From the NCBI RefSeq assembly GCF_019175385.1, contig NC_083339.1:44917330-44981329 (forward strand): DNA of 64,000 nt, written 5' to 3'. Every line of letters begins with the position of its first letter. The first letter of the stretch is position 1. The translations under genes and the position numbers were made by a program. This DNA comes from Lycium barbarum. Taxonomy: Eukaryota > Streptophyta > Magnoliopsida > Solanales > Solanaceae. Below the pieces are notes generated by a model. The model was not told the DNA's origin, ran no database searches, and saw nothing but the letters and a program-made list of their open reading frames with translations. Below, in pieces: positions 1-12,347 of this stretch.

Positions 1-1712
1 ATTCAAGTATGGGCTCTCTCGGAAATTGAAATCGAACTATTTTCATCCGACAGTCAACATTAGCATCGCATGAAGCCAACCAATCCATAACCATAATCAC
101 ATCGAAATCTAGCATTTCCAGCTCAATTAAATCAGCTTTGGTCCTGCGATTGCATATCGCAAGTACACAATTTTTATACACATGTCTAGCTATCACAGGA
201 TCATCAACCGGAGTAGATACCTCAAAAAGTTTAATTGACTCGGGTTTTACCCCAATACAACCAGCAACATATGGAGTAATATAAGCGAAAGTAGAACCCG
301 AATCTATCAACGCATACACATCATGGGAAAATATGGATAATGTACGTGTAACCACATCAGGAGAGGACTCGAGATCCTGTCGTCCGGCTAAAGCATACAC
401 ACGGGGCTGAGTGGCACCTGAAGTAGATGCTACCCCTCTTCCTCTACCTCGACCTGCTGACACCTGGGGATTCTACCCCACCGGGCGCACTAAGGAGGAA
501 CCTGCTGCTGATCCTGTGGGCTGAACCCCACCTCTACTATATCTCGAGGGACAATCTCGCATCACATGCCCAGTCTGTCCACAGATATAGCAAGCATCTG
601 TGCCCTGGAAACATGGCCTTGAGTGTAATTTTCTGCACTTGCTACATCGTGGAACTGGTGGTCTCCTCTGACTGTAATCACCCCCGAACTGGGAACCTGA
701 AGCTCTCGAACTCTGACCTTGTCCTAAAGGAAAGGAGCGATCAAACCTCCTATCTACAAATTGTGGAGGCGCACTAGTCACCGATTGGCCTGAATGTCGG
801 GAATAAGTCTGCCTCGATCCCCCTCTATAATCGCTACCTGCCCCCATAGATCTAGCCCTCTTGCTTTTCCTTCTATCAATGTCGCGATCACCCCTTTGCG
901 GATGTCGTTGCCCTTCTGAATTCTGGGCATGGGCTTGTATTAGGGAAATATCCATCCCTTCTTGTAATGAAGTCGTCAAACAATCCTTGAATAAATGTGG
1001 CCCCAAGCCACTCACAAAGCGATGCACTCTATCTCCCATGTCGGCCACCATAGTCGGAGCATATCTAGCCAAGGAATTAAATTGAAGGCTATATTCCCGG
1101 GAACTCATACTTCCTTCCTTTAGATTCAATAACCTATCCGCTCTAGCTCAGCAGACCTCGGGTGGCAAATAGTGACGGATGAAAGCATCTACAAATTCTT
1201 GCCAGACGGGAGGTGGCACATTTTCCTTTCTTTATGCTAGCCAATTATTGTACCACAATACCGCCACATCTCGGAGTCTATAATATGCCAACCCCACAAA
1301 TTCATTCTCGGAGGCATGGATAATCCTCAATGTTCTCAACATCTCATCACTAAAGCCTTGACCCGAAAAACTCCGGAGGATTTAAACTCATAAAGTCACG
1401 GGCTCCGTTACTAGCTGCCCCATCACCTGAACTCACATTTTGCCGCAGTGCCTGGGCGGCAAACAACAACGTAAATAGATGAATGGATTCGGTCCCTTGT
1501 TGACCCGAAGCACCTGGTAGAGGAACTGGAACTGAAGCTCCTCCTTTTTCTTCTTCATTGGGCGGGGTGGAGGAAGTATTAGATGGGGCCTCATTATGCG
1601 ACTCGCCCTCTTCTACATTCATTGGCAGCTCTCTTTCCACCCGCCTTTTTTTCGTAGTCTTGCCCTTCTGGGCGACTGTAGCTTTTCCCTTTGACGGCAT
1701 TTCTGAAATCAT
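1..1712 (-). pseudogene. Element X: gag and start of protease, Ty3/gypsy (Tekay-like), runs off left edge
   Basis: Read on the minus strand from about 1700 (start MPSKGK) this is a chromovirus-type gag, the RNA-binding coat protein of the element, followed by the aspartic protease. Seen: the basic N-terminus; a central gag domain with VLWYNNW and REYSLQFNSLARYAP; one CCHC zinc knuckle (CYICGQTGHVMRDC, near 560-605) that would bind RNA; a GRGRGRG linker; then protease motif ALIDSGST near 280-300. Damage: a small deletion with frameshift near 1355, in-frame stops near 1229 and 1147, and a TAG at 473-475 between gag and protease. The first three stop or shift the frame inside gag. Identity as gag-protease is firm; lineage is inferred from similarity to G and F in this window. 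The rest of pol lies outside the window. Confidence 0.9.
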
Positions 1713-1810
1713 AACACACTATTAAGAGGGAAAAATCTTACAACACAGCTCTATCGCACTTTCTCTTAAGATAAAATATGGTCATTTTTCCCAAATGCCC
1801 TGTAGCCTCT

Positions 1811-1845
1811 TGTTTATTAGTGTGGCGCGCAACACACCATAAACA
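1811..1845 (-). other. Leader hairpin of X with palindromic loop GCGCGC
   Basis: Seen: TGTTTAT (1811-1817) pairs with ATAAACA (1839-1845) and GTGTG (1820-1824) with CACAC (1833-1837). The loop contains the self-complementary hexamer GCGCGC (1825-1830). It lies about 46 nt 3' of the primer site and upstream of gag. Equivalent hairpins occur in B, G, F and E. A genomic-RNA dimerisation role is inferred, not shown. Confidence 0.65.
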
Positions 1846-1891
1846 AGACTCTACTAGACACGGCTCGTAGACACTTCCTAGGATTGAACTA

Positions 1892-1902
1892 CTCTGATAC
1901 CA
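1892..1902 (-). other. Primer binding site of X (tRNA-iMet type)
   Basis: On the minus strand this reads TGGTATCAGAG, complementary to the 3' end of plant initiator Met tRNA, the usual primer of Ty3/gypsy chromoviruses. It is four bases from the LTR end, which fixes 1907 as the LTR boundary. Confidence 0.85.
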
Positions 1903-2214
1903 CTTTTATCACGACCCGACTAGGGGCCGCGACGGGTACCCGGGGCTAACCACCGAGCACCACTCATTTCCTTACTCGTCATATTTATTATACACTTCTT
2001 TACCATTCATGTACTCATAATCATAAGACAAACTATTTTCATTTTAAAACATAATTGATTTATATACATAAGCCCTTTGGCTATCAAAATAATAATACAT
2101 ATATATGCACAATCATAGCATCGTGAGACCATACTACCCACACATGCGTATCTACGAGCCTTTACTAGAGTACTAACATATGGACGGGACAAGACCCCGT
2201 CGTGCCCAAAATAC

Positions 2215-2216
<2 letters not shown>

Positions 2217-2252
<36 letters not shown>
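2217..2252. repeat. (TA)n microsatellite
   Basis: An uninterrupted run of TA dinucleotides inside the X LTR. Confidence 0.95.
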
Positions 2253-2257
<5 letters not shown>

Positions 2258-2353
2258 AAATAATGAACCAAGTAGCCCCTCCGGAACAATGGAGTGCTCT
2301 CTAGTCAGCTGACAGCTCCTAGGAGTTAGGATCAAGCTCACCTCCCTGTCTAC

Positions 2354-2409
2354 CTGTGGGCATGAACACAGCGTCCAAAGAAAATGGACGTCAGTATAAA
2401 CATTGTACT
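2354..2409 (-). other. Triple-hairpin block, X LTR
   Basis: Plus-strand order: CTGTG/CACAG, CGTCC/GGACG, AGTAT/GTACT, each closing a short loop, with the first two stems directly adjacent. The first stem is CTGCG/CGCAG in most other families, so both sides have changed together here. Confidence 0.65.
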
Positions 2410-2613
2410 GAGTATGTAAGACAAGAACGAAATAAACGTAATAGAAGAATCATGAGCCATAAGAGGAAAGTATAACAGGCATGAGTTTCATAAGTGAATG
2501 CATCTCATACATATATCGTATATTTATATAAACATAGTACATACGTCATCACAGCGCATATATCATCACATCATAATCCTCATTATTAACCCGCGTTCGG
2601 GTAACCATCATAT

Positions 2614-2719
2614 GCAGCACGCTTTAGGGGTGACATGTCCGGCCATTTAGGCACGGTGGAATCATAAGCAGCCCGCATTAGCGGTGACATGTCCGGCCAT
2701 CTAGGCACGGTGTAATCAT
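2614..2719. repeat. 54-bp minisatellite, two units, X LTR
   Basis: Two near-identical units containing GGTGACATGTCCGGCCAT. The same unit is expanded to about four copies in Y at 4534-4712. Confidence 0.85.
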
Positions 2720-2877
2720 ATCGTCATATAACCATCGTAATTCAACATTTTCATACATAGCATACGTGGGTTATAAGCTTACATTATTGCTCATTTCATA
2801 GACATATCATGACTTAGCATCCTTATACATTTATCATTAAAGACATACATTAGAATTTGTAGGCAACTATGGCTATG

Positions 2878-2970
2878 TCGGGGTGACATAAGGTCGTGAA
2901 CCCCCGATTATATTATGGAGTAATCATGAACATCACATTTCACCTTGAAGGAACTAACAATTTAAGGTGA
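2878..2970 (-). other. Paired hairpins HP1 and HP2, X LTR
   Basis: HP1: TCGGGG (2878-2883) pairs with CCCCGA (2902-2907). HP2: TCACCTT pairs with AAGGTGA at the right end. The same order occurs in Y and in B-family LTRs, where HP1 is TCGGAG/CTCCGA. Confidence 0.5.
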
Positions 2971-4533
2971 GTGTACGCAAAGAGAAGCATCGATGAAAAC
3001 ATACTTAGAATTATTAGCTTCATGGACTTCTTATAATTTCCCAACTATGGCTATGTCGGCATGTGCGTATGTAGCTTTGTATATTCATGGACTCATAGTT
3101 TCTGTCGTATAGGATGATCGTGGAAAATTAGGAAGATTCATGCCTTAGAAGGAAAGGATTAGCCTTACATACCTTTTTCGTTTAACTAATCTATCGCTTG
3201 CTTGCTCTCCTTCAATGCCCACGTTTCTACCTTCAAGAGAAGTCGCATGAACATTAGCTAATCGATTACTTAAACGTACTTACAAAAGCTAAGGAAAATT
3301 GGGAAGCATTTCCTTTGTTTATACTACTTTTCCCATACTCTATATCAACTCCCAAACATTCATAACAACATCCACAATATCGCAAACAATAATCATCATT
3401 CACCCATATTACCACATTCCGTAATTTCACTCCCATTTCTCCATAATCATGGTCATAATTTATTATTGCATTTTCTCGCATGTAATACTTATTCCATGTT
3501 CTAAATGTCATTCATAACATACTTACAATCACAACATACCAATATTCATAATTCACCCCAAATTACTACTCAACCATGACACTATTCACTCATTCATGAC
3601 CCATTTCCGATATCTTCTACAATACATGTGTTTCAACTTTCAAGTACTTTAAATAACATGTATATACCATATATATTACCTTAGATGGTGTAGGAATAAG
3701 CTTTGGGTGAAAATACTTCACTTGAGAAAAACCCTAGTTTCACTTTCCATGGAATTTCTTAACTTGGATGAACTTTGATGAGTTTCTCACACTTAGTTTT
3801 GTTGATTTGGTGAAGTTTATCATCAATTTCTCATGAGTTCTTGTATATGAAATGTGTGGAAGTTTCTAGAGAAGTCTTGAGTTGTGGAGAATGAAAAATG
3901 AAAATGAAATAAATGAACTTGGGTCTCTTATTTAAAACTTAAAATCTGTCCTGATGTCATTATACGGACACTAATACGGTCCGTATAAGTGACCGTAAAA
4001 CTGCTCCAGTGACCATCCCAATATGTGTCAATTCGACGGCACATTATACGGGCCGTATAATTTTATACGGTCCATATAAGTGACCGTGAAATCAACCCCT
4101 CAACAACTTCATTCTATAACAATCCTACGGTCCATTATACGAGCCCTATAACATTATACGGTCCGTACAATCGACCGTATAACTCATCTTTCATTGATCT
4201 TTTTCTTGTCACTTCGTTTGATCTCCAATCCATAGGGAACCTTCTTAGCACTTGTTTATCACCTCGTTAACAATTTAAGGGACGTTATAACTCTTCTCCA
4301 AAGCACCATTTAGTTATCATTAACACGTTACTCGTAATTTCCTTCCGACTCACATCGTGTGTCTTGCCTTCTCTCTGCAAACTTTCTCCTCTTATCTCAA
4401 TCGCCTTTGAAATCGTAATTAGGGTCATCAAACGTCATTCCTTTCTTATTAAAATATCGAATACTCATATTCTTCGTTCGTTAGTCCATTCACTGTACGT
4501 AAGTGGGGAATTTTTCCGAGGAGTAACACCTTC

Positions 4534-4712
4534 TAGGCGCGGTGGAATCATAAGCAGCCCGCCTTAGCGGTGACATGTCCGGCCATTTAGGAACGGTGGA
4601 ATAACAAGCAGCCCGCCGTAGCGGTGACATGTCCGGCCATTTAGGCACGGTGGAATCACAAGAAGCCCGCCTTAGCGGTGACATGTCCGGCCATTTAGGC
4701 ACGGTGGAATCG
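4534..4712. repeat. 54-bp minisatellite, about four units, LTR Y
   Basis: Tandem units (GCGGTGACATGTCC core) with few differences. Because 54 is divisible by three, the array stays open in several frames and creates spurious ORFs. Confidence 0.9.
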
Positions 4713-5163
4713 TATCATCGTGAGCACATCATAGACTTAGCATTATTATCGTCGTCATCATTATCGTTATCACTATTATCGTCGTCGTCATATAGTCAAC
4801 ATAACCTTATCATTATCATACATATCATAGGCATATCATAACCTTGTCGTAAACTTAGCAACGTCATACATTAATCATTAAACATACATCTCATAAGCTT
4901 ATCATAACCTTTCATAGAGCATGCATTTGAATTTAAAGACAATCTATGAAAATCATATTATATTTGTAGCATGAACTTCATCAAAATACCGTATGATAGA
5001 CCTTATAATCTCTAAAATTAGGCTCATCATTACCACTATCGTGTCTATGGCATATTTCATACCTTTATCTCATATGAAATCAACTATGAACATAGACTCG
5101 TAATTCTTCCGGAACATTTGTCATAGGGCATGCATTAGAGCTTATAGACAATCTGTTACAATA

Positions 5164-5255
5164 TCAGGGTGACATAAGGTCGAGAACCCCCGATTACATT
5201 ATGGAGTGATCATACGTTATATCTCACCTTGAAGGAACTAACATTTTAAGGTGAG
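5164..5255 (-). other. Paired hairpins HP1 (decayed) and HP2, LTR Y
   Basis: HP1 is TCAGGG facing CCCCGA, with one mismatch. HP2 is perfect: CTCACCTT (5223-5230), a 17-nt loop, AAGGTGAG (5248-5255). Confidence 0.45.
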
Positions 5256-6978
5256 TGTACACCATGAACAATATCAAGGAATCGTAAATAGGATAATTAG
5301 CTTCATAGACATCATATCTTGCTTTAGAATCTCTAGGCTTAAACCTACCATTATTATTATCGTATTCATGACATATTCCTCATCTTTATCTCATACGAAG
5401 CTTTTTATCAATTTTAACTCATATTTCCCGGAATGTAAGAATGTCATGGAGAAGTAGGGAAAATAATATCATAGGAATCATATAAGGATCATTAGCTTCA
5501 TAGGAATGTCATATCATGAGCTTGAGGACTTCTAGACTTAGATTCATTATCATCATTTTCATGCTCGTAACGTATCTCTTTTCTTTATCTTGTATGAAGC
5601 TCTTTATAATCGTAGACTCATAATTTCCGATATGTAGGAAAATCATGGAAAGATAGGAGGATTCGTGTCATAGGAGTCATGCCTTAGAAAAAAGGGACTA
5701 GCTTTACATACCTCACTCATTTAACAATTCCATCGCTTGATTATTCTCCTTCAATGCTCACGTTTCCACATTCGAGAGAATTCGCATTCACATTAGCTAA
5801 TCGATTATATGATCGTGCTTACTAAAGCTAGAGAAAATTGGGCAGCATTTCCTTTGTTTATACAACCTTCCCCCTATTGTATATCAACTCCCAAACATTT
5901 ATAATAACGTTTACAATATCATAACCAACAATCTTCATTCATCTACACTAACCTCATTCCACAATTCCACTTCAATTCATCCAAAATCATGGTCATAGTA
6001 TACTAGTACGCTTTCTTGCATATAATACCAATCCCGTGTCCTCAATATCATTTATAACATACTTATAATCACAACATATCAATATTCACAACTCATTCCA
6101 AACTACTACTCACAATCTCATTATTCTCATGGTTATGACCCATTTCCTATATCCTACTACAATCCAAGTGTTTCAACTTTCAAACACTTTAAACAACATT
6201 GGAATACCATAAATCTTACCTTACATTGTGTAGGAATGAACCTTGAGTGCAAACACTTCACTTGAGCAAAACCCTAGTTTCACCTTCACTTGGATTCCTT
6301 GTCTTGGATGAACTTTAATGAGTTTCTTACACTTGATTCACTTGGTTTGATGTAGTTGATCACTAATATCCCTTGAATTCTTGTGGGAGAAGTGTAAAGA
6401 GATGTTTTATAGAGAAGGGGAGTGAAGAGAAATGAAATGAAATGAACTTGGTCCCTTATTAAATACACACAATTCTGTCTCGACACATTTATACGGACAC
6501 ATACTGTCCGTACAATTTATACGATCCATATCTGTGACCGTATAATGGTTCCAGTGGAGTCTCTTCTCTGGACAGGTTATACGGCCATACTTACGGCCAG
6601 TATCTTTTGTACGGTCCGTATAGTGGACCGTACAATCCACAGTTTTTCGAAAGTCGTTCTCGTTGACTCGTTTGATCTCAAATCCTTATGGAACCTTCTT
6701 GACACTTGTTGAACACCTCAATACCAATCTAAGGGTCGTTATAACTCTTCTCCAAAGCATCACTAAATCATCATTACCTTGTTACTCGTAAATCCTTTCC
6801 GATACATCTTGTATGTCTTGCCTCCTCTTGGCAAACTCTCTTCTCTCACTTCGAATGTCATTGAAATCTCATTTAGAATCATCAAATGTTATTTCTTACT
6901 TATCAAAAAATCGCAGACGTCGTACCCTTCGTCAATCTATTCACTGTGCATGAACGGAAAATTTTCCGAGGTGTAACA

Positions 6979-8213
6979 ATCATAATCATCATATCTCACC
7001 TTGAAGGGACTAACATTTTAAGGTGAGTGTACACAAAGAAAAGCATCAATGGAACCATATTTAGGATCATTAGCTTCATGGACATCTTATATTACTCTAG
7101 GATTGTTTATACTTATACTCATCATCATCATTATCATGCTCGTATCGTATCTCTCTTCTTCAACATGTGCGTATGTAGCTCTTTATAGTCATGGACTCAT
7201 AATTTCCGTTATTTAGGAAGATCATTGAAAAATAGGAAGATTCATGCCATAGGAGTCATTCCTTAGAAGGAATGGATTAGCCTTACATACCTCTTTCATT
7301 TAACAATTCTATCGCTTCATTGTTCTCCTTCGATATTCGTGTTTCTACCTTCAAGAAAGTTCGTATTAACATTAGCTAATCGATTATAAGAACGTGCTTA
7401 CTAAAGCTAGGGAAAATTGGGCAGCATTTCCTTTGTTTATACAACTTTCCCCATATTCCATATTAACTCCCAAACATCCATAACAACATTCACAATATTA
7501 TAGGCAACAATCATCATTCATCTACATTATCCATATTTCACAATTTCACTTCAATTCCTCCATAATCGTGGTCATAGTTCATTATTGCATTTTCTCACAT
7601 ATAATACATATCCCATGTTCTAAATGTCACTTAAAACATACTTATAATAACAACATATCAATATTCATGATTCATTCCAAACTACTACTCAAAATGTCAC
7701 TATTCTCACATTAATGACCCATTTTCTATATACTTCTACAATCCAAGTATTTCAACTTCTCAATAACTTAAACAACATAGAATAATCATAAAACTTACCT
7801 TAGATAGTGTAGGAGTAAGTTTTGGATGATAATATTTCACTTGAAGAAAAACCCTAACTTCAATCCAAAGTGTTTTCCTGACTCCAAGCAATCCAAGAGA
7901 GCTTCTTGCGTTTGATTTCCTTCGTTTTATGAAGTTTGATCCTAGACTTCTCTTGAGTTCTTGTGGATGAAGAGTAGAGAGGGTTCTAGATTGTTCTTGA
8001 GGTAAGGAGAGTAAAATGAGAAAATGGGAAATGAAAATAATGAACTTGGGTCCCTTATTTAAAACTCAAAATGCATTCTCGACACATTTATACGGACACA
8101 CATACGGTCCGTAAAATTTATACGGTCCGTATGGGTGACCGTATTATGGTTCCAGCTGCGGGTCTTCTCTGGACAGGTTATACGGAAATACATACGGCCC
8201 GTATCTTTTGTAC
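6979..8213 (-). mobile_element. Truncated LTR Z (family H), left part
   Basis: Starts in mid-LTR just before HP2 (6995-7027, perfect), collinear with X and Y. It is cut at 8213 inside the ACGGNCCGT palindrome cluster by solo LTR J. It continues at 30237 after J, with the duplicated TGTAC. Non-coding. Confidence 0.75.
8209..8213. repeat. Target-site duplication of J, left copy (TGTAC)
   Basis: TGTAC here and at 30237-30241 flanks J. Joining the flanks recreates the Z palindrome region as seen in Y near 6608. Confidence 0.85.
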
Positions 8214-9418
8214 CGTTACACCCCGTAGTTTCTGTACGTTGAGATTCGTTAAGTATTAGCTATTCAATTACAGATATCAGAGTTATTTTCGAGAAGATGC
8301 AAGATCATAGGTGCTCGTGTTATAATTATAAGAGCCCGAGTTCGCGTAGCAGGTTATAGGAGGATTGGAAAATCAGTAAACTAAGGAGATTAAGCTTCCG
8401 AGGCTTTGAAGGAAAGTTGGGCAAGGTTTGGTCCGGAAATTTTGGTCTAAATGGAAGAAAGAGTATGTTTTAGTATATTAAGAGTTTTGAAGTGAAACAA
8501 AAGTATAAAGTGAAGTTTTGGAAGTCTAGTTTCCAACGCAACAAACCGCTCCTCAATAGGACATCGGGGTAAGGAGATATGGACGTTACAAGTCGGGCTG
8601 ACAGACCAGGAAATGGTCTGCGCGAATGCGCTAAGAAATTTTGAGGACCGGGTTCGGGATGAAGGTTATATTATAAGAGTCTAATAATAATAGTATACAT
8701 ATGACATTTGGAGACCATATGGTGTAAAGCAGTTCGTACGTTGCTTAATGGAAGCCCTCGTTGCTGCAAGCTAAGTGGGGCCCACATATCGGAGTTTTAT
8801 AAAGGACATATGAAGGGATATATGAGTAGTACATGGAAAGTTGAGCAAGTCCTAAGAAGGACCCTTAAGCCAAATATGGGCATAGGCCCTCAAAAAGGAC
8901 GATTTAAGGAAACATTTTCGGATGATCTGACTTGGAGGGGCCAAAACGATATTATACATTTTGAATTTGGAAAAGCACCAAGAATAAAAGTTATAGATAA
9001 TTGCAATAGATTTCCAACCATAGGTCGTGAGCCCTCACACGACATCTGGATCAAGAGTTATGATCTTTTTACTGAAAGAAGGTGCAGTTAGAACAAAATA
9101 GCCAGCGCGAACACGCTGAAGGAAAAATAAGTCGGTCCAGGCAGAACTTGGACCGTTCTATAATAGGGGAAGGCCCCCTATTTTCAACCAAACACACCCA
9201 AAAACATCCCAACTTCTCTAGAAAACTCCCCAACCTTCCCACACCCAGTTTTTTAGACCAAACCAGGTATAATTTTCAAATTTCGGTCTGGATAGCGTAT
9301 AGTTATTGTTGCAGAATCATATAGCGGTGTGTTGTTGCCTAAACTTAGGGTAGAAAAGTGAAGATACAATAATATTAATGGGAGAAAGGTATGGATCTCT
9401 TCCTATTTATATTTATAC
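8214..9418 (+). mobile_element. Solo LTR J, left part
   Basis: Begins CGTTACACCCCGTAG, one base from the usual TGTTACACC start. With its right part (29354-30236) it makes an LTR of about 2.08 kb, split by element A. No primer site or coding region borders it and it has its own TSD, so it is a solo LTR left by LTR-LTR recombination. An ORF at 8708-9091 inside it has no recognisable features. Confidence 0.8.
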
Positions 9419-9887
9419 TGTATACGGTAAAAATCGGGTATACGTTAAACGGGTGAGACCAAAGGCCGAGGGAAGAGCGGAACAAGAGCGTGCATGAAGG
9501 CCCCTATTCCGAACCGGGGGAATGCTTGGACCGAAGAAAACGAAGGGCATCATTTGGTCCGATTCTTTCATGACCGGGTTGTTCGAGGACGTATGTCTGT
9601 TTGTTTGTGGCCGGTGGTCTGGGGATCCGTTGCGCGGTTGCCACGCGTCGATGGCGTCCTGCTATGTTCAACTGCCAATCGTACGGATGTCAGATCATAC
9701 GGTCCACCTAATCCAACCTAATCCAACTCAAAGCTTTTTTATTATTATTTTATTATTCATGTAGTGTGAAGCCCATGGGGCACTACTATAAATAAGGGGC
9801 ATTACCCTCCTCTTAGGGGGTTGACTCCTTCTTATCAAGGATTCTTGTAATAGCAAAATATATACAAAATCTCTCTCTCACACTTCA
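9419..9887 (+). repeat. 5' LTR of A
   Basis: 469 bp, TGTATACGG to CACTTCA, matching 28882-29353. An alternative end at about 10107, just before the primer-site-like string, would make it 689 bp and the 3' copy truncated. I prefer the shorter form because the 3' copy stops at CA followed by a near-TSD. Confidence 0.75.
9787..9794 (+). promoter_or_regulatory. TATA box of A 5' LTR
   Basis: TATAAATA, the only good TATA box in this LTR, about 90 bp before the region shared by both LTRs ends. The 3' LTR equivalent is TATAAAAA at 29251-29258. Probable start signal for the genomic RNA. Confidence 0.6.
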
Positions 9888-10217
9888 GATTCGTTCCATA
9901 TTTGTTGTGTTTATTCCGTACATTTCTTAGATCAAACAACGCTTATGTGCTAGTAGAAACGCGAGTCTATAGCAAATCATTGACAATCGATTGCTCCTTA
10001 TACCATATTCATATATTTCTTTCCTCCATCAAATAAGTTCAAGATATAACCATATATCCTATACCTCACCTACAATTTTAATTGATTATCCAAATCCGGG
10101 GTAAACAGTTTGGCACCCACCGTGGGGCTAGGATAATAGTGGTCTTTTATCTTGATCTCTACCTTACCCGTCTAAATCAAAAAACATCTTCTGTTCGCCT
10201 CTGAAAAAACGGACTAA
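9888..10217 (+). other. Leader of A, no gene
   Basis: Untranslated leader between LTR and gag, with a primer-site-like string at 10111-10128. I see no ORF or other structure in it. Confidence 0.6.
10111..10128 (+). other. Primer-binding-site-like string of A
   Basis: TGGCACCCACCGTGGGGC, starting TGG as primer sites must. It is 223 bp beyond the preferred LTR end, which is unusual and is the main argument for the longer LTR alternative. The tRNA is not identified. Confidence 0.45.
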
Positions 10218-11093
10218 ATGGCCGACAGTGGCAATCTGGTCACGTCAACAACAACGAGATCGTGGCCGAAAACGAAGGCAGCGGGCCACGAGGATTGCCA
10301 AACCCTGCTGACCCTAACCCCGTTAATTCGAGAGAGGGCCTCAACCGTCAAAACATCTTGGACCAGGAGAATGTCACCTTACCGGCCACTGATCCACTAA
10401 ATACCCACAATTCTGTTACTTTGTCCCGAGTACAGGGCCGGAAAGAACCGGGTACACCTAATGACAATATTGACTTACGTTTAATCTTTGAAATGTTGCA
10501 GGAACAGAGAACAACGATTGCCGAACAAGGGATCGCAATCGCCAGTTGCAAACCCGAGGGGATACAACAACCCCTGAGAAGATAAACGGTGTTGCTAAAC
10601 CCAGAAGGGACGAGGCACGCGTTATCGAGAGCAATGGATCCGGAGCTGGCTCCTTCACCGAGGTTCTAAAAATGCTCGAAACTTTGGCAAAGCGAGTAGA
10701 CTCGACCGAAAAGAGGGTCGAAACATACAACTCTCGGGTGAATCAAATACCGGGGGCTCCGCCTTTACTGAAGGGGCCGGATTCGAAAAGGTACATCCAA
10801 AGGCCTTTTCCTCCGAGTGCAGCCCCGAAATTAATCCCGAAGAGGTTTAAAATGCCGGATATCCAGAAATATGACGGCACAACGGACCCACACGAACACG
10901 TGACCTCATACACATGTGCCATAAAAGGCAATGAGATGGAGGAAGACGAAATTGAATCGGTGTTGCTGAAAAAATTCGGGGAAACTTTGTCAAAAGGAGC
11001 ATTGACATGGTACGACCATCTACCAAAACATTCGATCACCTCTTTCGAAATACTAGCCGATGCCTTCATCAAAGTTCACGCCGGTGCAAAAAA
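10218..11093 (+). pseudogene. gag of A, N-terminal part
   Basis: Start MADSGNLV at 10218, then at least two frame changes (continuing near 10262 and 10546). The last segment runs through PPFPPSAAPKLIPKRFKMP-like sequence and the gag domain (KYDGTTDPHEHV, GALTWYDHLP, SFEILADAFIKVHAGAK), typical of Tat-lineage gag. It stops at 11093 where B has inserted. Removing B and one copy of AAAAA makes the reading frame continue directly at 19607. Gag would form the cytoplasmic particle that holds genomic RNA. Confidence 0.85.
11089..11093. repeat. Target-site duplication of B, left copy (AAAAA)
   Basis: AAAAA here and at 19602-19606 flanks B; the gag frame across the empty site is intact. Confidence 0.85.
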
Positions 11094-11460
11094 TGTCACG
11101 ACCCGACTAGGGGCCGTGACGAGTACCCGATACTTGTACCGAGCACCCCTTGGTTATCCTGCATAAACAGTGCCATATTTTTTTTTCCACATTAACATTA
11201 GCAGTAATCTTTCTAATATCGCGTCACACCGGAGCGCGAACCATTCAGAATACAATACATTAAACTGTACATAACTGACTGTTTATATCTGTCTACGAGC
11301 CTCTAGACATAGTACATTTATACATAGAAAGGGCCGAGTACTGTCGCGCCCGGAAATACATACACAAAATAGTACCAATGATATGAGGCTCCGGAACGAC
11401 TGGAGCGCTGTACAATGCTGCAGATAGAGCCCTAGAAACCCGGTCCGTATACCTGCTGAC

Positions 11461-11515
11461 CTGCGCGGCATGAACGCAGCGTCCACAAGAAGGGACGTCA
11501 GTACGAATAATGTAC
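11461..11515 (-). other. Triple-hairpin block, B 3' LTR
   Basis: CTGCG/CGCAG, then CGTCC (11480-11484)/GGACG (11493-11497), then GTAC/GTAC. Confidence 0.65.
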
Positions 11516-12252
11516 CGAGTATGTAAGGCATGGAAAACAATGCAAGCAGTAACATAAAGTACGATCAATAATAATATCACGGAGCCATAGGGCGTATAAC
11601 GAGGCAAGAACGTAACCTGTACATAGGAAGGCCCCTCTTTAGGCCGGCTGTCATGTAGGCTTGTCTTTTCATCTTTGAAATGTTTCTTTTCATAGGCATA
11701 GGAATCAACATTTTTATATTACTTATTCTCGTGTATAGAAAACAGTACATTTCAGTAACGGTATCTTTTGCTCACATTTACAGACGCCGAATACAATCGG
11801 CTCTCCCAACCCCCTCGGTGTCCCTTATTCATCTATACAGAAAACAGTACGATTCAGTAGACAGTATCTTTCATTTACATTTACAGACGCCGAATACAAT
11901 CGGCTCTCCCAACCCCCTCCTCAACGATGACCCAACATATTACATCACATATGTATCACACATTATATATATTTATATATATATATACAGACGCCGCGTA
12001 CGGCTCATCCCATATCCCGCGTCCGGGCATCCCGCGTCCAGGATGGAATCCAGCTGATCAGGTGGTGATATCACAGTGGCCCTTCCCTTTTCCCCATATA
12101 CACATACATATACATTTACTCATCTTTTATGCATATACCTGTCTCATATACAATTACTTTATCTTATATATATACATATCCATACACGTATACCCGTTTT
12201 ATATACATATATCATATAGGCACACAAGAGAGCCAAGGAAAATCATATATCC

Positions 12253-12347
12253 ATCGGAGTGACATAAAGTCGGTGATCTCCGATTACTTTACGGAATGCT
12301 AGTGATAGCTTTGTCTCACCTTGAAGGAACAAGTATTTTAAGGTGAG
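12253..12347 (-). other. Paired hairpins HP1 and HP2, B 3' LTR
   Basis: ATCGGAG (12253-12259) pairs with CTCCGAT (12278-12284); CTCACCTT (12315-12322) pairs with AAGGTGAG (12340-12347). HP1 differs from the family H version by a paired G:C to A:T change. Confidence 0.55.

Larger units (their letters stand above)
1907..4528 (-). mobile_element. 5' LTR of element X (family H)
   Basis: About 2.6 kb. The edge next to the primer site reads TATCACGACCC where relatives have TGTCACGACCC, so the terminal CA of the sense strand has mutated. The sense-strand start is TGTTACTCCTCGG at 4528. Inside are a (TA)n run, the triple-hairpin block, two 54-bp repeats, paired hairpins, a splice-donor-like AGGTATGTAAG (complement of 3164-3174) and a cluster of ACGGNCCGT palindromes at 3960-4190. 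The other LTR is off the left edge, so the target duplication cannot be checked. Confidence 0.85.
4529..6978 (-). mobile_element. Truncated LTR Y (family H)
   Basis: Begins in mid-LTR, directly after the X LTR edge, at the 54-bp repeats. It then runs collinear with the X LTR to a clean sense-strand start (TGTTACACCTCGG at 6978). This is the arrangement expected if X inserted into Y; the missing piece of Y would lie left of X, outside the window. It carries the same hairpins, the ACGGNCCGT cluster (6480-6630) and no coding sequence. Confidence 0.75.

Noticed and set aside
4490..4702. Open frame with repeated WPDMSPLRRA-type peptides
   Set aside because: It is the 54-bp minisatellite read in frame; both strands are open for the same reason and the X LTR copy is not conserved as protein.
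8708..9091. 127-residue open frame
   Set aside because: Lies inside solo LTR J, has no recognisable domain and no counterpart in related LTRs.
9419..10107. Longer 689-bp LTR for A ending before TGGCACCCACC
   Set aside because: The 3' copy stops at 29353 with CA and a near-TSD, favouring 469 bp. The longer form is not excluded and is noted under the LTR.
11680..12262. Open frames of 125 and 111 residues, repeated at 16859-17441
   Set aside because: Antisense to B in its LTR, rich in Ile/Tyr/His from TA-rich simple sequence; duplicated only because the LTR is.
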